From: Biscogniauxia marginata
Taxonomy: Eukaryota > Ascomycota > Sordariomycetes > Xylariales > Xylariaceae
DNA: 64,000 nucleotides
Assembly (NCBI GenBank): GCA_022695795.1
Contig: MU404161.1
Span: 81,569 to 145,568 of the forward strand
Reading direction: 5' to 3'
This document shows positions 1 through 11,327 of the stretch, in pieces (the first letter of the stretch is position 1; every line of letters begins with the position of its first letter). The notes beneath the pieces are model-generated. The model was given only the letters and a program-made list of their open reading frames with translations, was not told the origin of the DNA and did not search any database. A program made the translations under genes and the position numbers.

Positions 1-2679
1 TCGATTTTGAAAAGCGCCGAAGCCCTCCTGTATATATGTGTAAATACAGGTGACAAGGGTCGTATAGCCCCATATTTCAACAAACCTACGTGTAGCGCTT
101 TCCCCGCTCTCTGTATAGAGCGGACATGAATATAACATGTCTTGCCCCGCACGCCACCTACTATTCGTAGGCGATGGTAGGAACCGCTACTTTACACGAA
201 TTCGCCATATGAGTAAAAATCGAAGTACAGTGTGCTCTATAAAAACTCCATAACCATAGTCACCAATGAAGAATGATAGCTAATGACGGAGCCGAAGAAG
301 GTTTTGAGGAAAAACCAGTCCGTCGCTTTAGTACGACAAGAACTACGCACTCTTCTTGAGCTTATTAAGGGACCTACCATTTTGAAGGCATACTCGTTTC
401 GTTTAGGAATGTTAATTATCCATTGCCATATAGGTAGTTAATCAAATTAGTATGTAGTCCTTAAAAGGCAATCAAATGTCAAAATGCTTGTATACCTAAT
501 ACAACCTCTATGAAGTCCTCCGTGTTAAGATAACAACAAATATATTATTGATTTATAGTTTAATTAATTACCATACTGATTATTTTATTAACATGATAAC
601 AATGTTGATGCGTGTTTAACTACTTAATATCGGGTTGATAACTCGAATGCAAAATAAATAAACTGGATTACATTAATATTCCTCATTATATTATAAATGT
701 TAACCATATAATGTGTCTTATTTTATATCGTAAAGGGTACTATATAAATATATTACTATAGCCAGAGTAGATATTCGTTCCGCACTTTCAATGAAATAAC
801 TAGTGGTTAAGAAATTGCTAAAGGCGTGTGTTCTCTTTAGGTTGGGTAGCTAAAAGCGCTGTTATTCAAGATGATTATTCTGTCGGGGCCTTTATTCGAC
901 CCACTAGCGTTAGGAGTAAGTCTTCCCCCTTTGTATTACATGTATTGTGGGAAGGTGTGGGCCACTTCACCTAATTTAGCCTTAGCTTAGATTTCGTCAG
1001 CCCGAAATCTCTGAATCAACCATCCTTTCTACAACCTCTTTTCTTTTCTTTGGTTTTGCAGCCAGACAGTATTACTGACTAGATTTCAAAGACACAGTAA
1101 AAATTGGAATGGTAGAAAGGGATAAAAAATTAACTTCGCTCTAGCCTACATGTAGTTTAGAGCTAGTAGATGGAACTATTGATACCCCGCGACAAGTGTT
1201 GAGCTTCTCTCAAGTAGGTAAACTACCTATTCCTTTTTACTAGTCTATATTCAATTAGAGGGAACGTATAGTTGTTAATAGTATAAATGGATCTAACCTA
1301 CCAAAAATAGTGCCACCCTCGAGGATGGGATCATTCTCCGACGGCAGGGATTACAAGGCAGGAGTCCACGGTGTACGTTTCTCCTTAAAGTTTGAAAGAA
1401 TAATGATGAATAGGTAGGCATTCAGCGATGATGCCTACCCGGCGCTGTCCTACCATAAGTGCTGTCTTACCACAACAGCATTTGCCCTCCCTCAACACGA
1501 CAATTAATAAGGCTTAGGGAGCCAAAGCAGCTCTATATACCAGGTAGGTGGTAAGGTAGGTAAAAGCGGCTTTGATAACGAAGGTACCGGAACAAACCTT
1601 AGGTACGGAGTGGAAAATGTGGCGTAGTAGGTATCCGGCCCGGCGGGGGGGTTTGCAGATTTGTGGCTGATTAATGGGTGGCAACGTAAGCATGCCCCAT
1701 GCGCTCGGAATAGTGGATACGATACCTGCAAGTTATCAATTGCCGGAGGCAAGTGGAAGCGACTACGTAGCCAATGGCAAGATCGGACGGGTTGCACGCG
1801 CTGACTAAGAATTCGAGCAGGAGGGAAGTGTAAGAAAATAAAGCAGCATTGGAAGCCACATTTTTTTGATGCACCTGACGCACATGACAGGAATAAATAA
1901 GTAGTGTAATATCGTCATCATCGCTGTGCGTGTTTCCGATTCGGGATTTCCTACGCCTTTACCGATCTGACGCGAAACAAGGAGTTTGGAAAAGGATTCC
2001 ACCGCCATTACCACCTCTTTTTTCTTGTCACTTGTTATTTGCATCCGACATCCATCAACATCAAACAAAACAACCGACCACTTGCACCGAGCTTCGTTTC
2101 GATGGATGCATATACTACCTAGTACCCTACTTATAGACCAGCACTAGTATTCCGTAGTTGCCGCATCGCGCCATGTGAGCTGATTTGATATCCACCCGAA
2201 CTAAAAACTAGCTCCACAGGAATGGGAAGGGAAAAAAAACCGCCTCGACGCTTTCTTTCTCTCCTCCTCTCTCTCTGTTCTGCAGTAAACGGTCAACGGG
2301 CCAACTACAGGCACCACACCGATAACGAGTTCGCCAATCGACCGCTGTGAGCGAACTTCATGGGCCGAATCAGAAGAGTCTAAAAGGGGGACTTTCTGCG
2401 GCGATTGCCATTCTATCTTTGCCAAAAGTTTTGCCTTTCGCCTTTCTCGCGACCCGGGTTTGGCCAAACTCTTTGCTGCTTCTAGCTCTGTTTGTTTTTC
2501 TCCGAGTCGCCACTCAATTTATTAGGTCGGACTCTTGCTAGAGTCTTCGGTTCTCGAAACTTTTCCTTCCTACCGCAACAAACGAGACGAGGCGACCGAC
2601 GATCGCGAACAAGCGAACCGACGAAGATACCGCGTCTCCCGACTGTCCAGTCCCATCCTCGCCCGAATAAACCGCCGAT
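1..2679. other. Intergenic, AT-rich, no gene seen
   Basis: The first ~1.3 kb is strongly AT-rich with stops in all frames, and no conserved peptide was recognised. The last ~600 bp before the zinc transporter is richer in CT tracts, as expected for a fungal promoter and 5' UTR. The short open frames here look like chance. The AT-rich part could be an old repeat degraded by RIP (repeat-induced point mutation), but no paired ends were found. Confidence 0.6.
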
Positions 2680-4437
2680 ATGGCGTGGTCCAAAACTACC
2701 CGGATCAGCATTATGCTGGCTATCGACATTGCCTTCTTCCTCGTAGAGCTGATATCGGGCTTTATGGTTCACTCACTGGCCTTGATGGCTGACGCATTCC
2801 ACATGCTGAACGACATCATCTCCCTAGTCATTGGTCTCTGGGCTGTTACGGTTGCCAAAAGAGCCACTACGAATAAGTTCTCCTACGGATGGGTTCGCGC
2901 CGAGATCCTAGGCGCCTTCTTCAATGCCGTCTTCCTCATTGCCCTGTGCGTCTCTATCATTCTCGAGGCCTTGACCCGATTCCTCGAGCCACAGGAGGTC
3001 TCCAACCCGAAACTCATCCTCGTTGTCGGCTGCTGCGGTTTAGCCTCCAATTTGGTCGGCTTCTTAGTATTAGGGGGCCATGGCCATGACCATTCGCACG
3101 GAGATGACCACGGACACGAACATGTGCACCAGCACGATGGTATCGCTGCAGCAGAGGAAGGAAGAGCAGATGCGACACAGGCATTGGTCGACGAAGACGG
3201 TCCGGTAGCGGACGTCTTACCCGAGGTCGCACTAGCGAGGGCGCATGCTGCCGTCTCGTCGCCCGAGACAGTTCGGCGTATCACTTTCCAACGAGGCGAC
3301 AGCAGCCGGAGATTGGAGGCCAGCCGTACCTCCAATTCAAGGGGACGAGAGCGACGGCGCGCAGGCAGCCTTAAGCACAGCCGCTTGACCAGTATCGACT
3401 CGATGAGCATCTACCCGGCCAGTTTCAGACAGGATATTATCGACCATAGTAGGTCGAACCAGAACGAGACCGACGAGAGCTCCAACGACGATGACTCTAG
3501 TGTTGAGAGCACTGTTCGCGACGACGTTGCCGCGAATGAGAACACGCCTCTACTCGTAAACGACAATGGGAAGGACAGTAGAGCTACGAGTAAGGACCAG
3601 CACACACATCACCCGGGTTTTCATCATAGACGGGACTCTGGTGTGCACGAAGAGCATCATCACAACAGGCCGAGATCCAGGTCAGCCAAGAAAGGTCATA
3701 GCCACGGTCATAATCATGCGGATATGGGTATGAATGCTATGGTTCTTCACGTCTTGGGCGACGCATTGGGGAACGTTGGGGTCATCGCCACGGCCTTGGT
3801 CATCTGGCTCACCGACTGGGAGGGACGTTACTATGCTGACCCAGCTGTCTCGCTATTTATCACCCTCATTATCCTGAAATCAGCCATTCCACTCACGAAG
3901 GCTACTTCCAAGGTGCTACTGCAGGCTACTCCGGATCACATTGATCTTCAAGACATCAAAGAAGATATTCAGGCCCTTCCCGGAGTCATTAGCTGCCATC
4001 ATGTCCACATTTGGCAATTGTCAGACACGAAGGTAGTTGCTTCCATGCATATCCAGATAGCGTTCCCCATCACAGACGAAGGCGGAGAGAAGTATATGAA
4101 ACTTGCCAAACAGGCAAGAAAGTGCCTTCACGCCTATGGTATTCACAGTGCTACCATCCAGCCCGAGTTTTGCCTCGATCAGGATTGCAACCATGTTGAC
4201 GATGGCTCCATGACGCTAGACGGACAAGCATCACCGCGATGTCCGGGCAAGAATGAATTCGGCGACGGGTGTCTCTTGGAATGTATAGACGACTGCGTGG
4301 GACAGGGATGCTGCGCGCAGACGTCCCAGACGGCCTCGAAAGCGGGTTCGAGCCGCAGATCGAGTCACTCGACGGCTCATAGCCACGATCATCACGACCA
4401 TGGACATGAACATGGATATGGACATGAAAATCACTAG
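2680..4437 (+). CDS. ZRC1: Vacuolar-type zinc transporter, CDF family (ZRC1/COT1-like)
   Basis: Cation diffusion facilitator expected to move Zn2+ (and perhaps Co2+) from cytosol into the vacuole in exchange for protons. The reading frame is one exon of 585 codons. Six membrane segments are arranged as in the family: four within residues ~8-132 and two within ~353-405. The two HxxxD metal-binding motifs are present at H41/D45 (HMLND) and H357/D361 (HVLGD). The loop between helices IV and V is very long (~220 residues), with His-rich stretches at ~133-153 and ~310-347 and a basic, Ser-rich middle. The C-terminus is again His-rich. The cytosolic metallochaperone-like domain follows helix VI. 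The yeast protein is shorter (about 440 residues), the difference being mainly the loop. The start is the first ATG of the frame and matches the family N-terminus. Confidence 0.93.
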   Translation: MAWSKTTRISIMLAIDIAFFLVELISGFMVHSLALMADAFHMLNDIISLVIGLWAVTVAKRATTNKFSYGWVRAEILGAFFNAVFLIALCVSIILEALTRFLEPQEVSNPKLILVVGCCGLASNLVGFLVLGGHGHDHSHGDDHGHEHVHQHDGIAAAEEGRADATQALVDEDGPVADVLPEVALARAHAAVSSPETVRRITFQRGDSSRRLEASRTSNSRGRERRRAGSLKHSRLTSIDSMSIYPASFRQDIIDHSRSNQNETDESSNDDDSSVESTVRDDVAANENTPLLVNDNGKDSRATSKDQHTHHPGFHHRRDSGVHEEHHHNRPRSRSAKKGHSHGHNHADMGMNAMVLHVLGDALGNVGVIATALVIWLTDWEGRYYADPAVSLFITLIILKSAIPLTKATSKVLLQATPDHIDLQDIKEDIQALPGVISCHHVHIWQLSDTKVVASMHIQIAFPITDEGGEKYMKLAKQARKCLHAYGIHSATIQPEFCLDQDCNHVDDGSMTLDGQASPRCPGKNEFGDGCLLECIDDCVGQGCCAQTSQTASKAGSSRRSSHSTAHSHDHHDHGHEHGYGHENH

Positions 4438-6403
4438 GATGCGGTGGGTGCTAGATAGGCATAGAAGAGTCTTAAGGTGTCATGTGCTTGGCGTTTGGGT
4501 GGGACGTGACAAGATAGATGAGAATTGGTTCTCGCATCATCTGGGCGGGTGGCAACTCTTTCTCTCTTTTTATTTTATTTGTTGTTCGGGTCCAGTGTAA
4601 TAACAGGCGTTGAGATCATACCAACAGTGACTGAGTCTTCTGGTGAGGGAGGAGTTAGGTGTACATATAGGTACTAATAATAAGCAATACACAACAGTCT
4701 TGGGTGGCCAACATTCTCAATCACGGTAAACGGTCGATCGTCGAGTACCGAGTTGTGTTGATACTGTGCTATGTCAGGTAGTAACGCTCTCGGTCGGTCA
4801 ACAACTGTTGGTGCAATTCGCATTTTGTGCTTTGATGATTATACTTGTGATTTATTCTTACTATCAACGATTTTGGCCTACTTAGGTACATATACTCATA
4901 TGCATAAAATGTAGCATTGCGCGCTTATAAATGCTGCATGTCGAGTTCATGTTGGTTATTATACGGAAGTAGAGACAAGCATACAATGTTACCTTGGGAA
5001 TATGACACGGATTAACAGATGAAACCAGAAATGGTCAACCCCCGGTTTCAGCACACAATATGGGTATGCCAGTGGATCTTTGACATTGACAGGGGAGGCT
5101 TCTAAGGCTGAATAAGAAAGCTGCAAGTCGGTCGATAAGCAGACTATATATGTACAAAATAGTTGCTCTATATTTTACGGTAAGTAAGGTAACGAGGTGG
5201 TTAATATGTATAGTACATAGGTACCTACATCAACTCCCTAGGTACCTAGTTTAGTGCTTAGGTAGATGAGGCCGCAGCAGTGCACGGCCCCAGTTTTACA
5301 TACCGTCGCTTTTCAATCCCTCGAGCGCCAAACTTGAAACCTTTAAGCTTCTTTCAACCTCCATTCATTTTTGTACCATCCAACTCACTCACCTCACACG
5401 AGATATTTACTTCAGCCGGTATTTGTCTTTTGCTATGTAGACAACTACAAGTTGACGGATACTATACTACTCAGAGTCCTGAGTATAGAATCTTATTGAT
5501 AACTCCCATATACCTAGGTAGGTGCTTAGATGAAGAAGGAGGGAAAAGGACGAGGGCATTTCATGTAACAGCGAATGCATTAATGATCTACCGCGAGTAT
5601 GATCTTCCACATCGTCCCCAAACCCAAAAACCCCTCCTCCCGATCCCATATTATACTTACTCCGGTATCCTCTGTGTGCCACGAAGGGGTAACAGAAACA
5701 AGCTTTGTTGACCCGATTTGGCCTGCTTCATCGTACCTAGTAGCTTTCGTTATGTGTAATGTATATACACACCCGCTTAGTATCCTTGCTTGATGGCGTG
5801 CCGTAACCGTAACCGTCTACATACAATGCTTGGAGGGGTTTCCCCCGGTGCGTCGTTATCTTTGCTACTTGAGGCTCCCTCTTTCTTTCTCCCGGATGGG
5901 AAATTGGGGCAGATCATTTCCCGCTGGGAGTGAAACGAGACGAGGGCGATGGCGAGGATCGCCTAGGTACCTATTGTGTATATTCCCCTGTCCATGGATC
6001 TGGAGAAAGGTAGGTAGATGATACTCGAGGCCATCGGCTTGGCTCTCTTCCAGGTAGGCCTTCTCTGCGTTTTCATTCCTTCATCTTTGCTTCTCCTGGG
6101 TATCTGTTCGTCTGTCGTCGTTCATTTTCGGCTGTTATTTCTATTATTCTCTTCTTTCACTCCTTCTCACCACGTCTAGGTGGTGTTGTTTAGTTTGGCA
6201 TTTGCAGCAGTGTCGCTAGTACGCATCTTCAGCGATTGCTTTGTTTTTATAGACTCGCTCCCGAGTTCAGTGACCGTGTCCGAACCACCAAAACATTCTT
6301 ATCCTTGGCTTTTCTTGTCTTGTGTCAGTCGCCCCCTTCACTCCTTGATCGCTGGATATCGATTTCGGGAAAGGAAAAAGAGAAACAAAGTTTATTTTCC
6401 ATA
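4438..6403. other. Intergenic: zinc-transporter 3' region and protease promoter
   Basis: No gene was recognised. A 143-codon open frame at 5280-5711 has no family resemblance and is probably chance. The stretch holds three AGGTACCT palindromes (near 5219, 5238 and 5964) and CT-rich blocks from ~6050 to 6180 typical of a fungal promoter and leader upstream of the aspartic protease. Confidence 0.6.
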
Positions 6404-7913
6404 ATGAAGTTTCAAAAAACCGCCGCCATGGCGGCTTCGCTTCTTGGCTGCGTCGCTGCCGCTCCAGCTCCACAGAAGCGCGGACTCCTCGACCCTCTGT
6501 ACTCGATCTCGACGCTTGGCGGCATGACCTTCAAGATTAACCAGGTCCCCAATACGAAGTTCTACGGCGCCAAGAGGGGGAGGGGCGAGATGGCGATCGC
6601 GCGGGCTTACTCGAAGTACGGCGCCGCCGTCTCTGACGACCTGCTGACGACCATACAGCAGCTCCTGGAGGAGCTAGGGCTTCTGCAGAATGCTGGCGGA
6701 GCAGGGAACACCAACAGTTCTCAGTCGGATGGTACGTGTCCCCCTTCTGGTTGATAGACGTCCCGTGGAAATATTATTTGGTAACTTATACGTTTTCCTG
6801 CAGGAGAGGTCGCCGCCACCCCCCAGATGTTTGATTCGGAATATCTGTGCCCGGTGCAAATCGGGACGCCGCCGCAAACCCTGAACCTGGACTTCGACAC
6901 GGGCTCCTCGGACCTATGGGTCTTCAGCTCCGAGACCCCGGCGGCCCAGGTCGCGGGCCAGGACGTGTGGGAGATCGGGCAGAGCTCGACGGCGCAGCTG
7001 GTAAGCGGCGCCTCGTGGGCCATCAGCTACGGCGACGGGAGCAGCTCCGGCGGCAACGTGTACACGGACGTGGTGTCGATCGGCGGCGTGACGGTCGAGA
7101 GCCAGGCCGTTGAATCGGCGCGCAACGTCTCGCAGTCGTTCACCCAGCGGCCCGACACGGACGGCCTCGTCGGCCTCGCCTTCAGCGCCATCAACACGGT
7201 CCAGCCCGCGCAGCAGAAGACCTTCTTCGACAACGCGATGAACGAGCTCGCGTCGCCGCTGTTCACGGCTAATCTGAAGGCCTCGGAGCGTATGTTATAG
7301 CACAATTTATTCCCCCCCTTTTATTGTTATCATTCATGTCTCGTAGACGATACAAAACGGACGAACATGGCAATGCTAACGGATATATAACGTAGCCGGA
7401 AATTACAACTTCGGGTTCATAGACACGAGCGAGTTCTCGGGGGCGATCACGTACGTGCCGGTGAACACGAGCTCGGGGTTCTGGCAGTTCACGTCGTCCG
7501 GGTTCTCGGTCGGCGGCGGCGCGGCCACGTCGCTGGCGCACGAGGCCATCGCCGACACGGGCACGACGCTGCTGCTGGTGCCGGACGCCATCGCGGCCGC
7601 GTACTACGCGCAGGTCGAGGGCGCGGCCGACGCGACGCAGACGGCGGGGGGTTACGTGTTCCCGTGCTCGGCGGCGCTGCCGGACTACACGGCGCTCATC
7701 GGCGACTACGAGGCCGTCGTCCCGGGCGAGTTCATCCGCTTTTCGCCCGTCGACGGCGACTCGTTCGAGGACTCGACCACGTGCTTCGGCGGCATACAGG
7801 CCGCGCCCGCGGGGTTTCCCTTCGCTATCTACGGCGACGTGTTCCTCAAGGCGCAGTTCGTCGTGTTTCACGGCGGGGAGACGGCGCTCGGGTTCGCGAG
7901 CAAGCCGCTGTAG
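6404..7913 (+). CDS. Secreted pepsin-like aspartic protease (family A1)
   Basis: Extracellular acid endopeptidase of the endothiapepsin/penicillopepsin type. It is rebuilt from three exons, 6404-6731, 6804-7289 and 7396-7913, giving 443 residues; introns are 72 and 106 bp. Residues 1-20 form a signal peptide. A Lys-Arg at 25-26 suggests kexin processing, and an activation propeptide runs to about residue 110. Both catalytic aspartates are present, D141 in DTGSS and D325 in DTGTT. The flap YGDGS follows the first, and the late cysteine pair (FPCS, TTCFGG) matches the conserved disulfide. The C-terminus has no GPI-like tail, so it should be fully secreted. The third exon is very GC-rich at third codon positions compared with neighbouring genes. 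An in-frame upstream extension from ~6236 is ignored because only the 6404 start gives a clean signal peptide. Confidence 0.93.
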
Positions 7914-9613
7914 ATTGGAGTTGTGAGGAGTGGGTTGTTCCTGTTGAACGGGGATGGCTCAGGGGGGGGTCGTAATGGTGTCTATAGGAGTGGACTGTAT
8001 TGTCCTTGTTTGATTTGGGTTACGAGCTTAGATGCATGCTGCGCAGGAGGATCGGCCGTCTATCATAGAGAGGATTACTTGACCCTACGTGGGAGTTCCT
8101 AGGTGACATTCTACTAGGTAGTTGGTTGTACAGTGGTGCGTGAAGAATTGCATATATACTTACGAGGAAGAATGAATTTAATGCTTAGAAAAGAAGAAAT
8201 CTTGTGATGCTACAATGGATGGTAAATTACTGATATTAAATAGTAAAAACGTGATTTGTAAGGTAGAAACAGAAACAGATAATATGTATGCATATATGAA
8301 GTGTACAGGTCAATCCCTGTTATATTGTTAGCGTCCCTATTACTGAGTTATCTCGTCGATTTTCTTTATCACACCTCGAAACGCAATAATCTAAGTCTTA
8401 ATAAGAATTTGTTTTATATACTTATTTATCGCAGACTATATAAGCTTAATTGTAACCTAGCAATTAAGCGGCGTCGCTTTTGCGCGACATTATTACTTAT
8501 AACAACCCACACAAGCCACAGCGGGAGTTAACAATAAAACAGGGGCTAAGTTGTTAGTCAAATCTGTCTTGCGCGAGAGACGAGATCGGAGATACCGGAC
8601 TCGGGGCCGAGGATGGGGTCAGTCGTACTAGCCGGCAGTTTAACCTCGTATCACCGAGATGCCGACCGGACCGTATACCGTAATTAGCTGTCACTACATC
8701 GCCTCGGCTAAAGTTATAGCATATTTGGTGTCTATATGTACGACAACGCTTCGAAAATCATAGTCGTTATGATTACTATCACTGTCGGTTCGGCGTTCTT
8801 TCGCAACCTATAGACAAATTCCATGTCCTCGAGTAGACCTATGCGTATAAGACAGTGTATAATACCTACGGTACGTAAGAATACCCAGATAGTTGTATGC
8901 CGTATGTACGTCAGATGAGCTGATTAATAACCCCGCAATCTTGGCTTTCGAGCGGCACAGCCGGCACATAGTCCATGTCTCCCGCATCCTCCTCGTACGA
9001 CTTATCTACTTTCAGCTTAGGGGTTGACGGAGTACACGCTTGACATTGTGCAACCGACGGAAAGGGAAAGAAAAAAACAGACGACGATGGTAACATAACG
9101 ACAATTATGACCGTAAGAGGTTCGGCCGGAGACTGATTAAATAGCTCGATAGATGTACTCGGGACCTTGCGAGCTAAAAGCAGGTAGGACATATAAATAC
9201 ACATCTAATACTTGCTTGTCCCAGGTTAGATACAACATACACACTAGTGTATAAAGCCCAAGTTATTCGGTCCAATTTAATGCTTGTTGTATTGCCTATG
9301 TTGATCGATTGTTAGATCTGCGGCTTTGGCTTAGCTCTACACCTCATCGGTATTCTATGGGCCGACTAGATCCGAGACGCATAGTCGAATGGGGTTGACG
9401 GACTAACTTGAAGGATAAGAACCCTCTTACGGCGGCACTTTCGGGGGAGAGGAATTTAGATATTATATTGACGTTGCTACTTTACGTCTATAGTCCTTGT
9501 TATACTTTTATACTTTCTGAACTATCTCCCCTTCCTAGGAAAAGAAATCACTATCACCCATGATACATACTACACCATAATTAACCTTCCTACTTTGAAC
9601 GGCCTACTTCAAC
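7914..9613. other. Intergenic containing a degraded MITE copy
   Basis: AT-rich spacer between the protease and the DUF5519 gene. It contains the inverted-repeat element described separately at 8306-8553. The remaining short frames (for example the minus-strand one at 8911-9204) show no family resemblance. Confidence 0.6.
8306..8553 (-). mobile_element. Degraded MITE, copy B (Tc1/mariner-like, TA flank)
   Basis: A 248-bp element whose left end CAGGTCAATCCCTGTT and reverse-complemented right end CAACTTAGCCCCTGTT align over 16 bases with five mismatches. The pairing continues inward as TATTGTTA in both ends. The left end is preceded by TA; the right flank reads AA in the same orientation, so the duplication may have mutated. 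Read on the minus strand it shares internal sequence with copy A at 21855-22108, including GCTGTGG and a near-identical 22-base block ending AAGTAATAA. There is no coding capacity. Several differences are C/T or G/A, which would fit RIP. Confidence 0.7.
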
Positions 9614-10612
9614 ATGACCACCTCAACCATTCCTTCCCTCCAGGCCCTCATCTCGCGCCTCCCTCCCGTGCGCTTCCCCGCCATCGCCGGCAACTCCAAC
9701 CCACAAACCGTCCGCACCGCTCTCGGTGCCACCGCCGTCCTGCTGCCCCTACTCACCTACTGGACACGCTGCTACCTGGCATGGTACTCCCTCGGCGACG
9801 GCGGGCTCCCACACAACTTCAAAGGCTGGCTCTTGAACGTAGCGATGCACCTCTTCGCTCGGTCGGACCACCGAGCCGAGCGCGCCCCCTACGCGGACCG
9901 CATCGGCGCCCTAACCTCATCCTCCCCGGAGTCCCTATACGGGCCCGCGGGGGCTAAGTCGTACTTCTCTCCCACATCTTCCGCTTCGTCCTCTTCATCC
10001 TCCTCCTCGTCCTCCTCCGAGGAAGCAGAAGGGAAGAAGGCGGATTCGTTACCGCCGCCCCCGCCGCGTTCTGGTCCCCGCCCCGACGTCCCCACCACCG
10101 TGGCCCCCCAGCGGCAAACCACGCAGTGCGCCCCGGCCTCGACCGTCGAGGCGCAGGGCGCCTTCCTGCGCGCGCTGGCGGCCGCGAACCCGGACCTGTT
10201 CTCGCTCAAGGCGAGCGGCCTCGAGTCCCCCCTGTACACGGCCGTCTGGCTCTCCGGCGCCCCGTCCTCGAAGCTGACTGTGCCCGCGTGGTTCTCGCCC
10301 CGCGCCCCGGGGGAGTTCGCGCACGTGCACCCCGAGGGCAGCTCGCACTTCGTCCTGAGCCTGGTCGACGCGGAGCGGATCGTGGCCAGGGGGTGGGGGG
10401 AGCGCCACCGGTTGAGCGGCGGGGGTAGGCTGAGCGGCGAGAAGAGCAAGAGGGTTTTGCCGTGGGGGTTCGTTCTGGTTTACGCGCCGAGGGAGGGGAA
10501 CGGCGAGGAGATGAAGGTCTGGAGGGACTGCGTGCTGGCTAGTGCGAGGTTTGTGGCGGAGGCCGCGGGGGCGGGGCCTGGAGAGGAGGTTGTAGTTGTT
10601 CCGGAGGTTTGA
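9614..10612 (+). CDS. Membrane-anchored DUF5519 (luciferase-like domain) protein, function unknown
   Basis: A single-exon frame of 332 residues. Residues ~33-52 form a hydrophobic helix likely to be a membrane anchor. A linker at ~95-175 is disordered, with a polyserine run followed by an acidic patch and a proline run. The C-terminal ~150 residues resemble the fungal DUF5519 or 'luciferase domain' family: an HVHPEGSSHF block, then DAERIVARGWGERHRLSG, then a VLVYAPR block and a short C-terminal helix. The family is widespread in ascomycetes and, despite its name, has no shown link to light emission that I know of. It lies tail to tail with the PKS gene and is not obviously part of that cluster. 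The start is the first ATG and is followed directly by the conserved N-terminal helix. Confidence 0.75.
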   Translation: MTTSTIPSLQALISRLPPVRFPAIAGNSNPQTVRTALGATAVLLPLLTYWTRCYLAWYSLGDGGLPHNFKGWLLNVAMHLFARSDHRAERAPYADRIGALTSSSPESLYGPAGAKSYFSPTSSASSSSSSSSSSSEEAEGKKADSLPPPPPRSGPRPDVPTTVAPQRQTTQCAPASTVEAQGAFLRALAAANPDLFSLKASGLESPLYTAVWLSGAPSSKLTVPAWFSPRAPGEFAHVHPEGSSHFVLSLVDAERIVARGWGERHRLSGGGRLSGEKSKRVLPWGFVLVYAPREGNGEEMKVWRDCVLASARFVAEAAGAGPGEEVVVVPEV

Positions 10613-11327
10613 AAGGGGGGAAGAGGGAATATTTGTGGTGCTGTTGGGGTTGCAGGTGTGAGTGAAGGCGTAAGATGGGGAGACTGAGAGATTTCAAGTT
10701 TTCGGTGTATAGTTTGGCATAGGGTGAAAAAAAAAAGGGGGAGGGGGGGGGAGGGGGGGGGAGTGGATGGTACTGGACTTAAAATTCAAAATGGGGTTGT
10801 ACTGAAAAACGGGTATTGTAGTTATCTTCCAATGTTATAGTGCCTGTAGGGCTGGGATTCCAAAACAAGACAAAGGTTGCTGTAGTAAGTTGGTTCTATT
10901 AGTGCTCAATGTACTGAGAAATCAGGTATATAACGTTTTATGAAAAATGGTATTATATGTAAGTCAATTTTATAGGTCTTCACCATATCGCTATAGTGTT
11001 TGACTTAAGTTAAAATGAAGTACTATTTTCAACATGAAACATTATGCAGTTAAAACATTTTAGATAATGATGAACTACTTGTTTACATTAGTTACATATG
11101 AGAAACTCATTCATTAAGTACACTTGGCTGTGAATCACCTGTATGTACACATATCAACGGAGCACGCTCTGTGTAGTTTATAGAGTTGAGCTAAGCCATG
11201 CCCTGAAAGGACGTGTAAATAATTTATAAGCAATCTACGGTATTTCATTCTAGTACATTTCCTTTGTGAGTCTTCACAACGACTACTGTCTAACATGGCT
11301 CATGCCAGAATCCTCCATGATGTCTCC
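10613..11327. other. Intergenic between convergent genes
   Basis: Shared 3' region of the DUF5519 gene and the PKS gene. It begins with a purine tract at 10727-10764 (an A run followed by three G runs) and then becomes AT-rich. No gene was seen. Confidence 0.6.

Noticed and set aside
5280..5711. 143-codon plus-strand open frame
   Set aside because: No family resemblance, unusual composition, and it overlaps promoter-like CT-rich sequence; probably chance.
6236..6403. N-terminal extension of the aspartic protease
   Set aside because: It would bury the signal peptide behind ~55 non-conserved residues; the ATG at 6404 gives a normal secreted protein.
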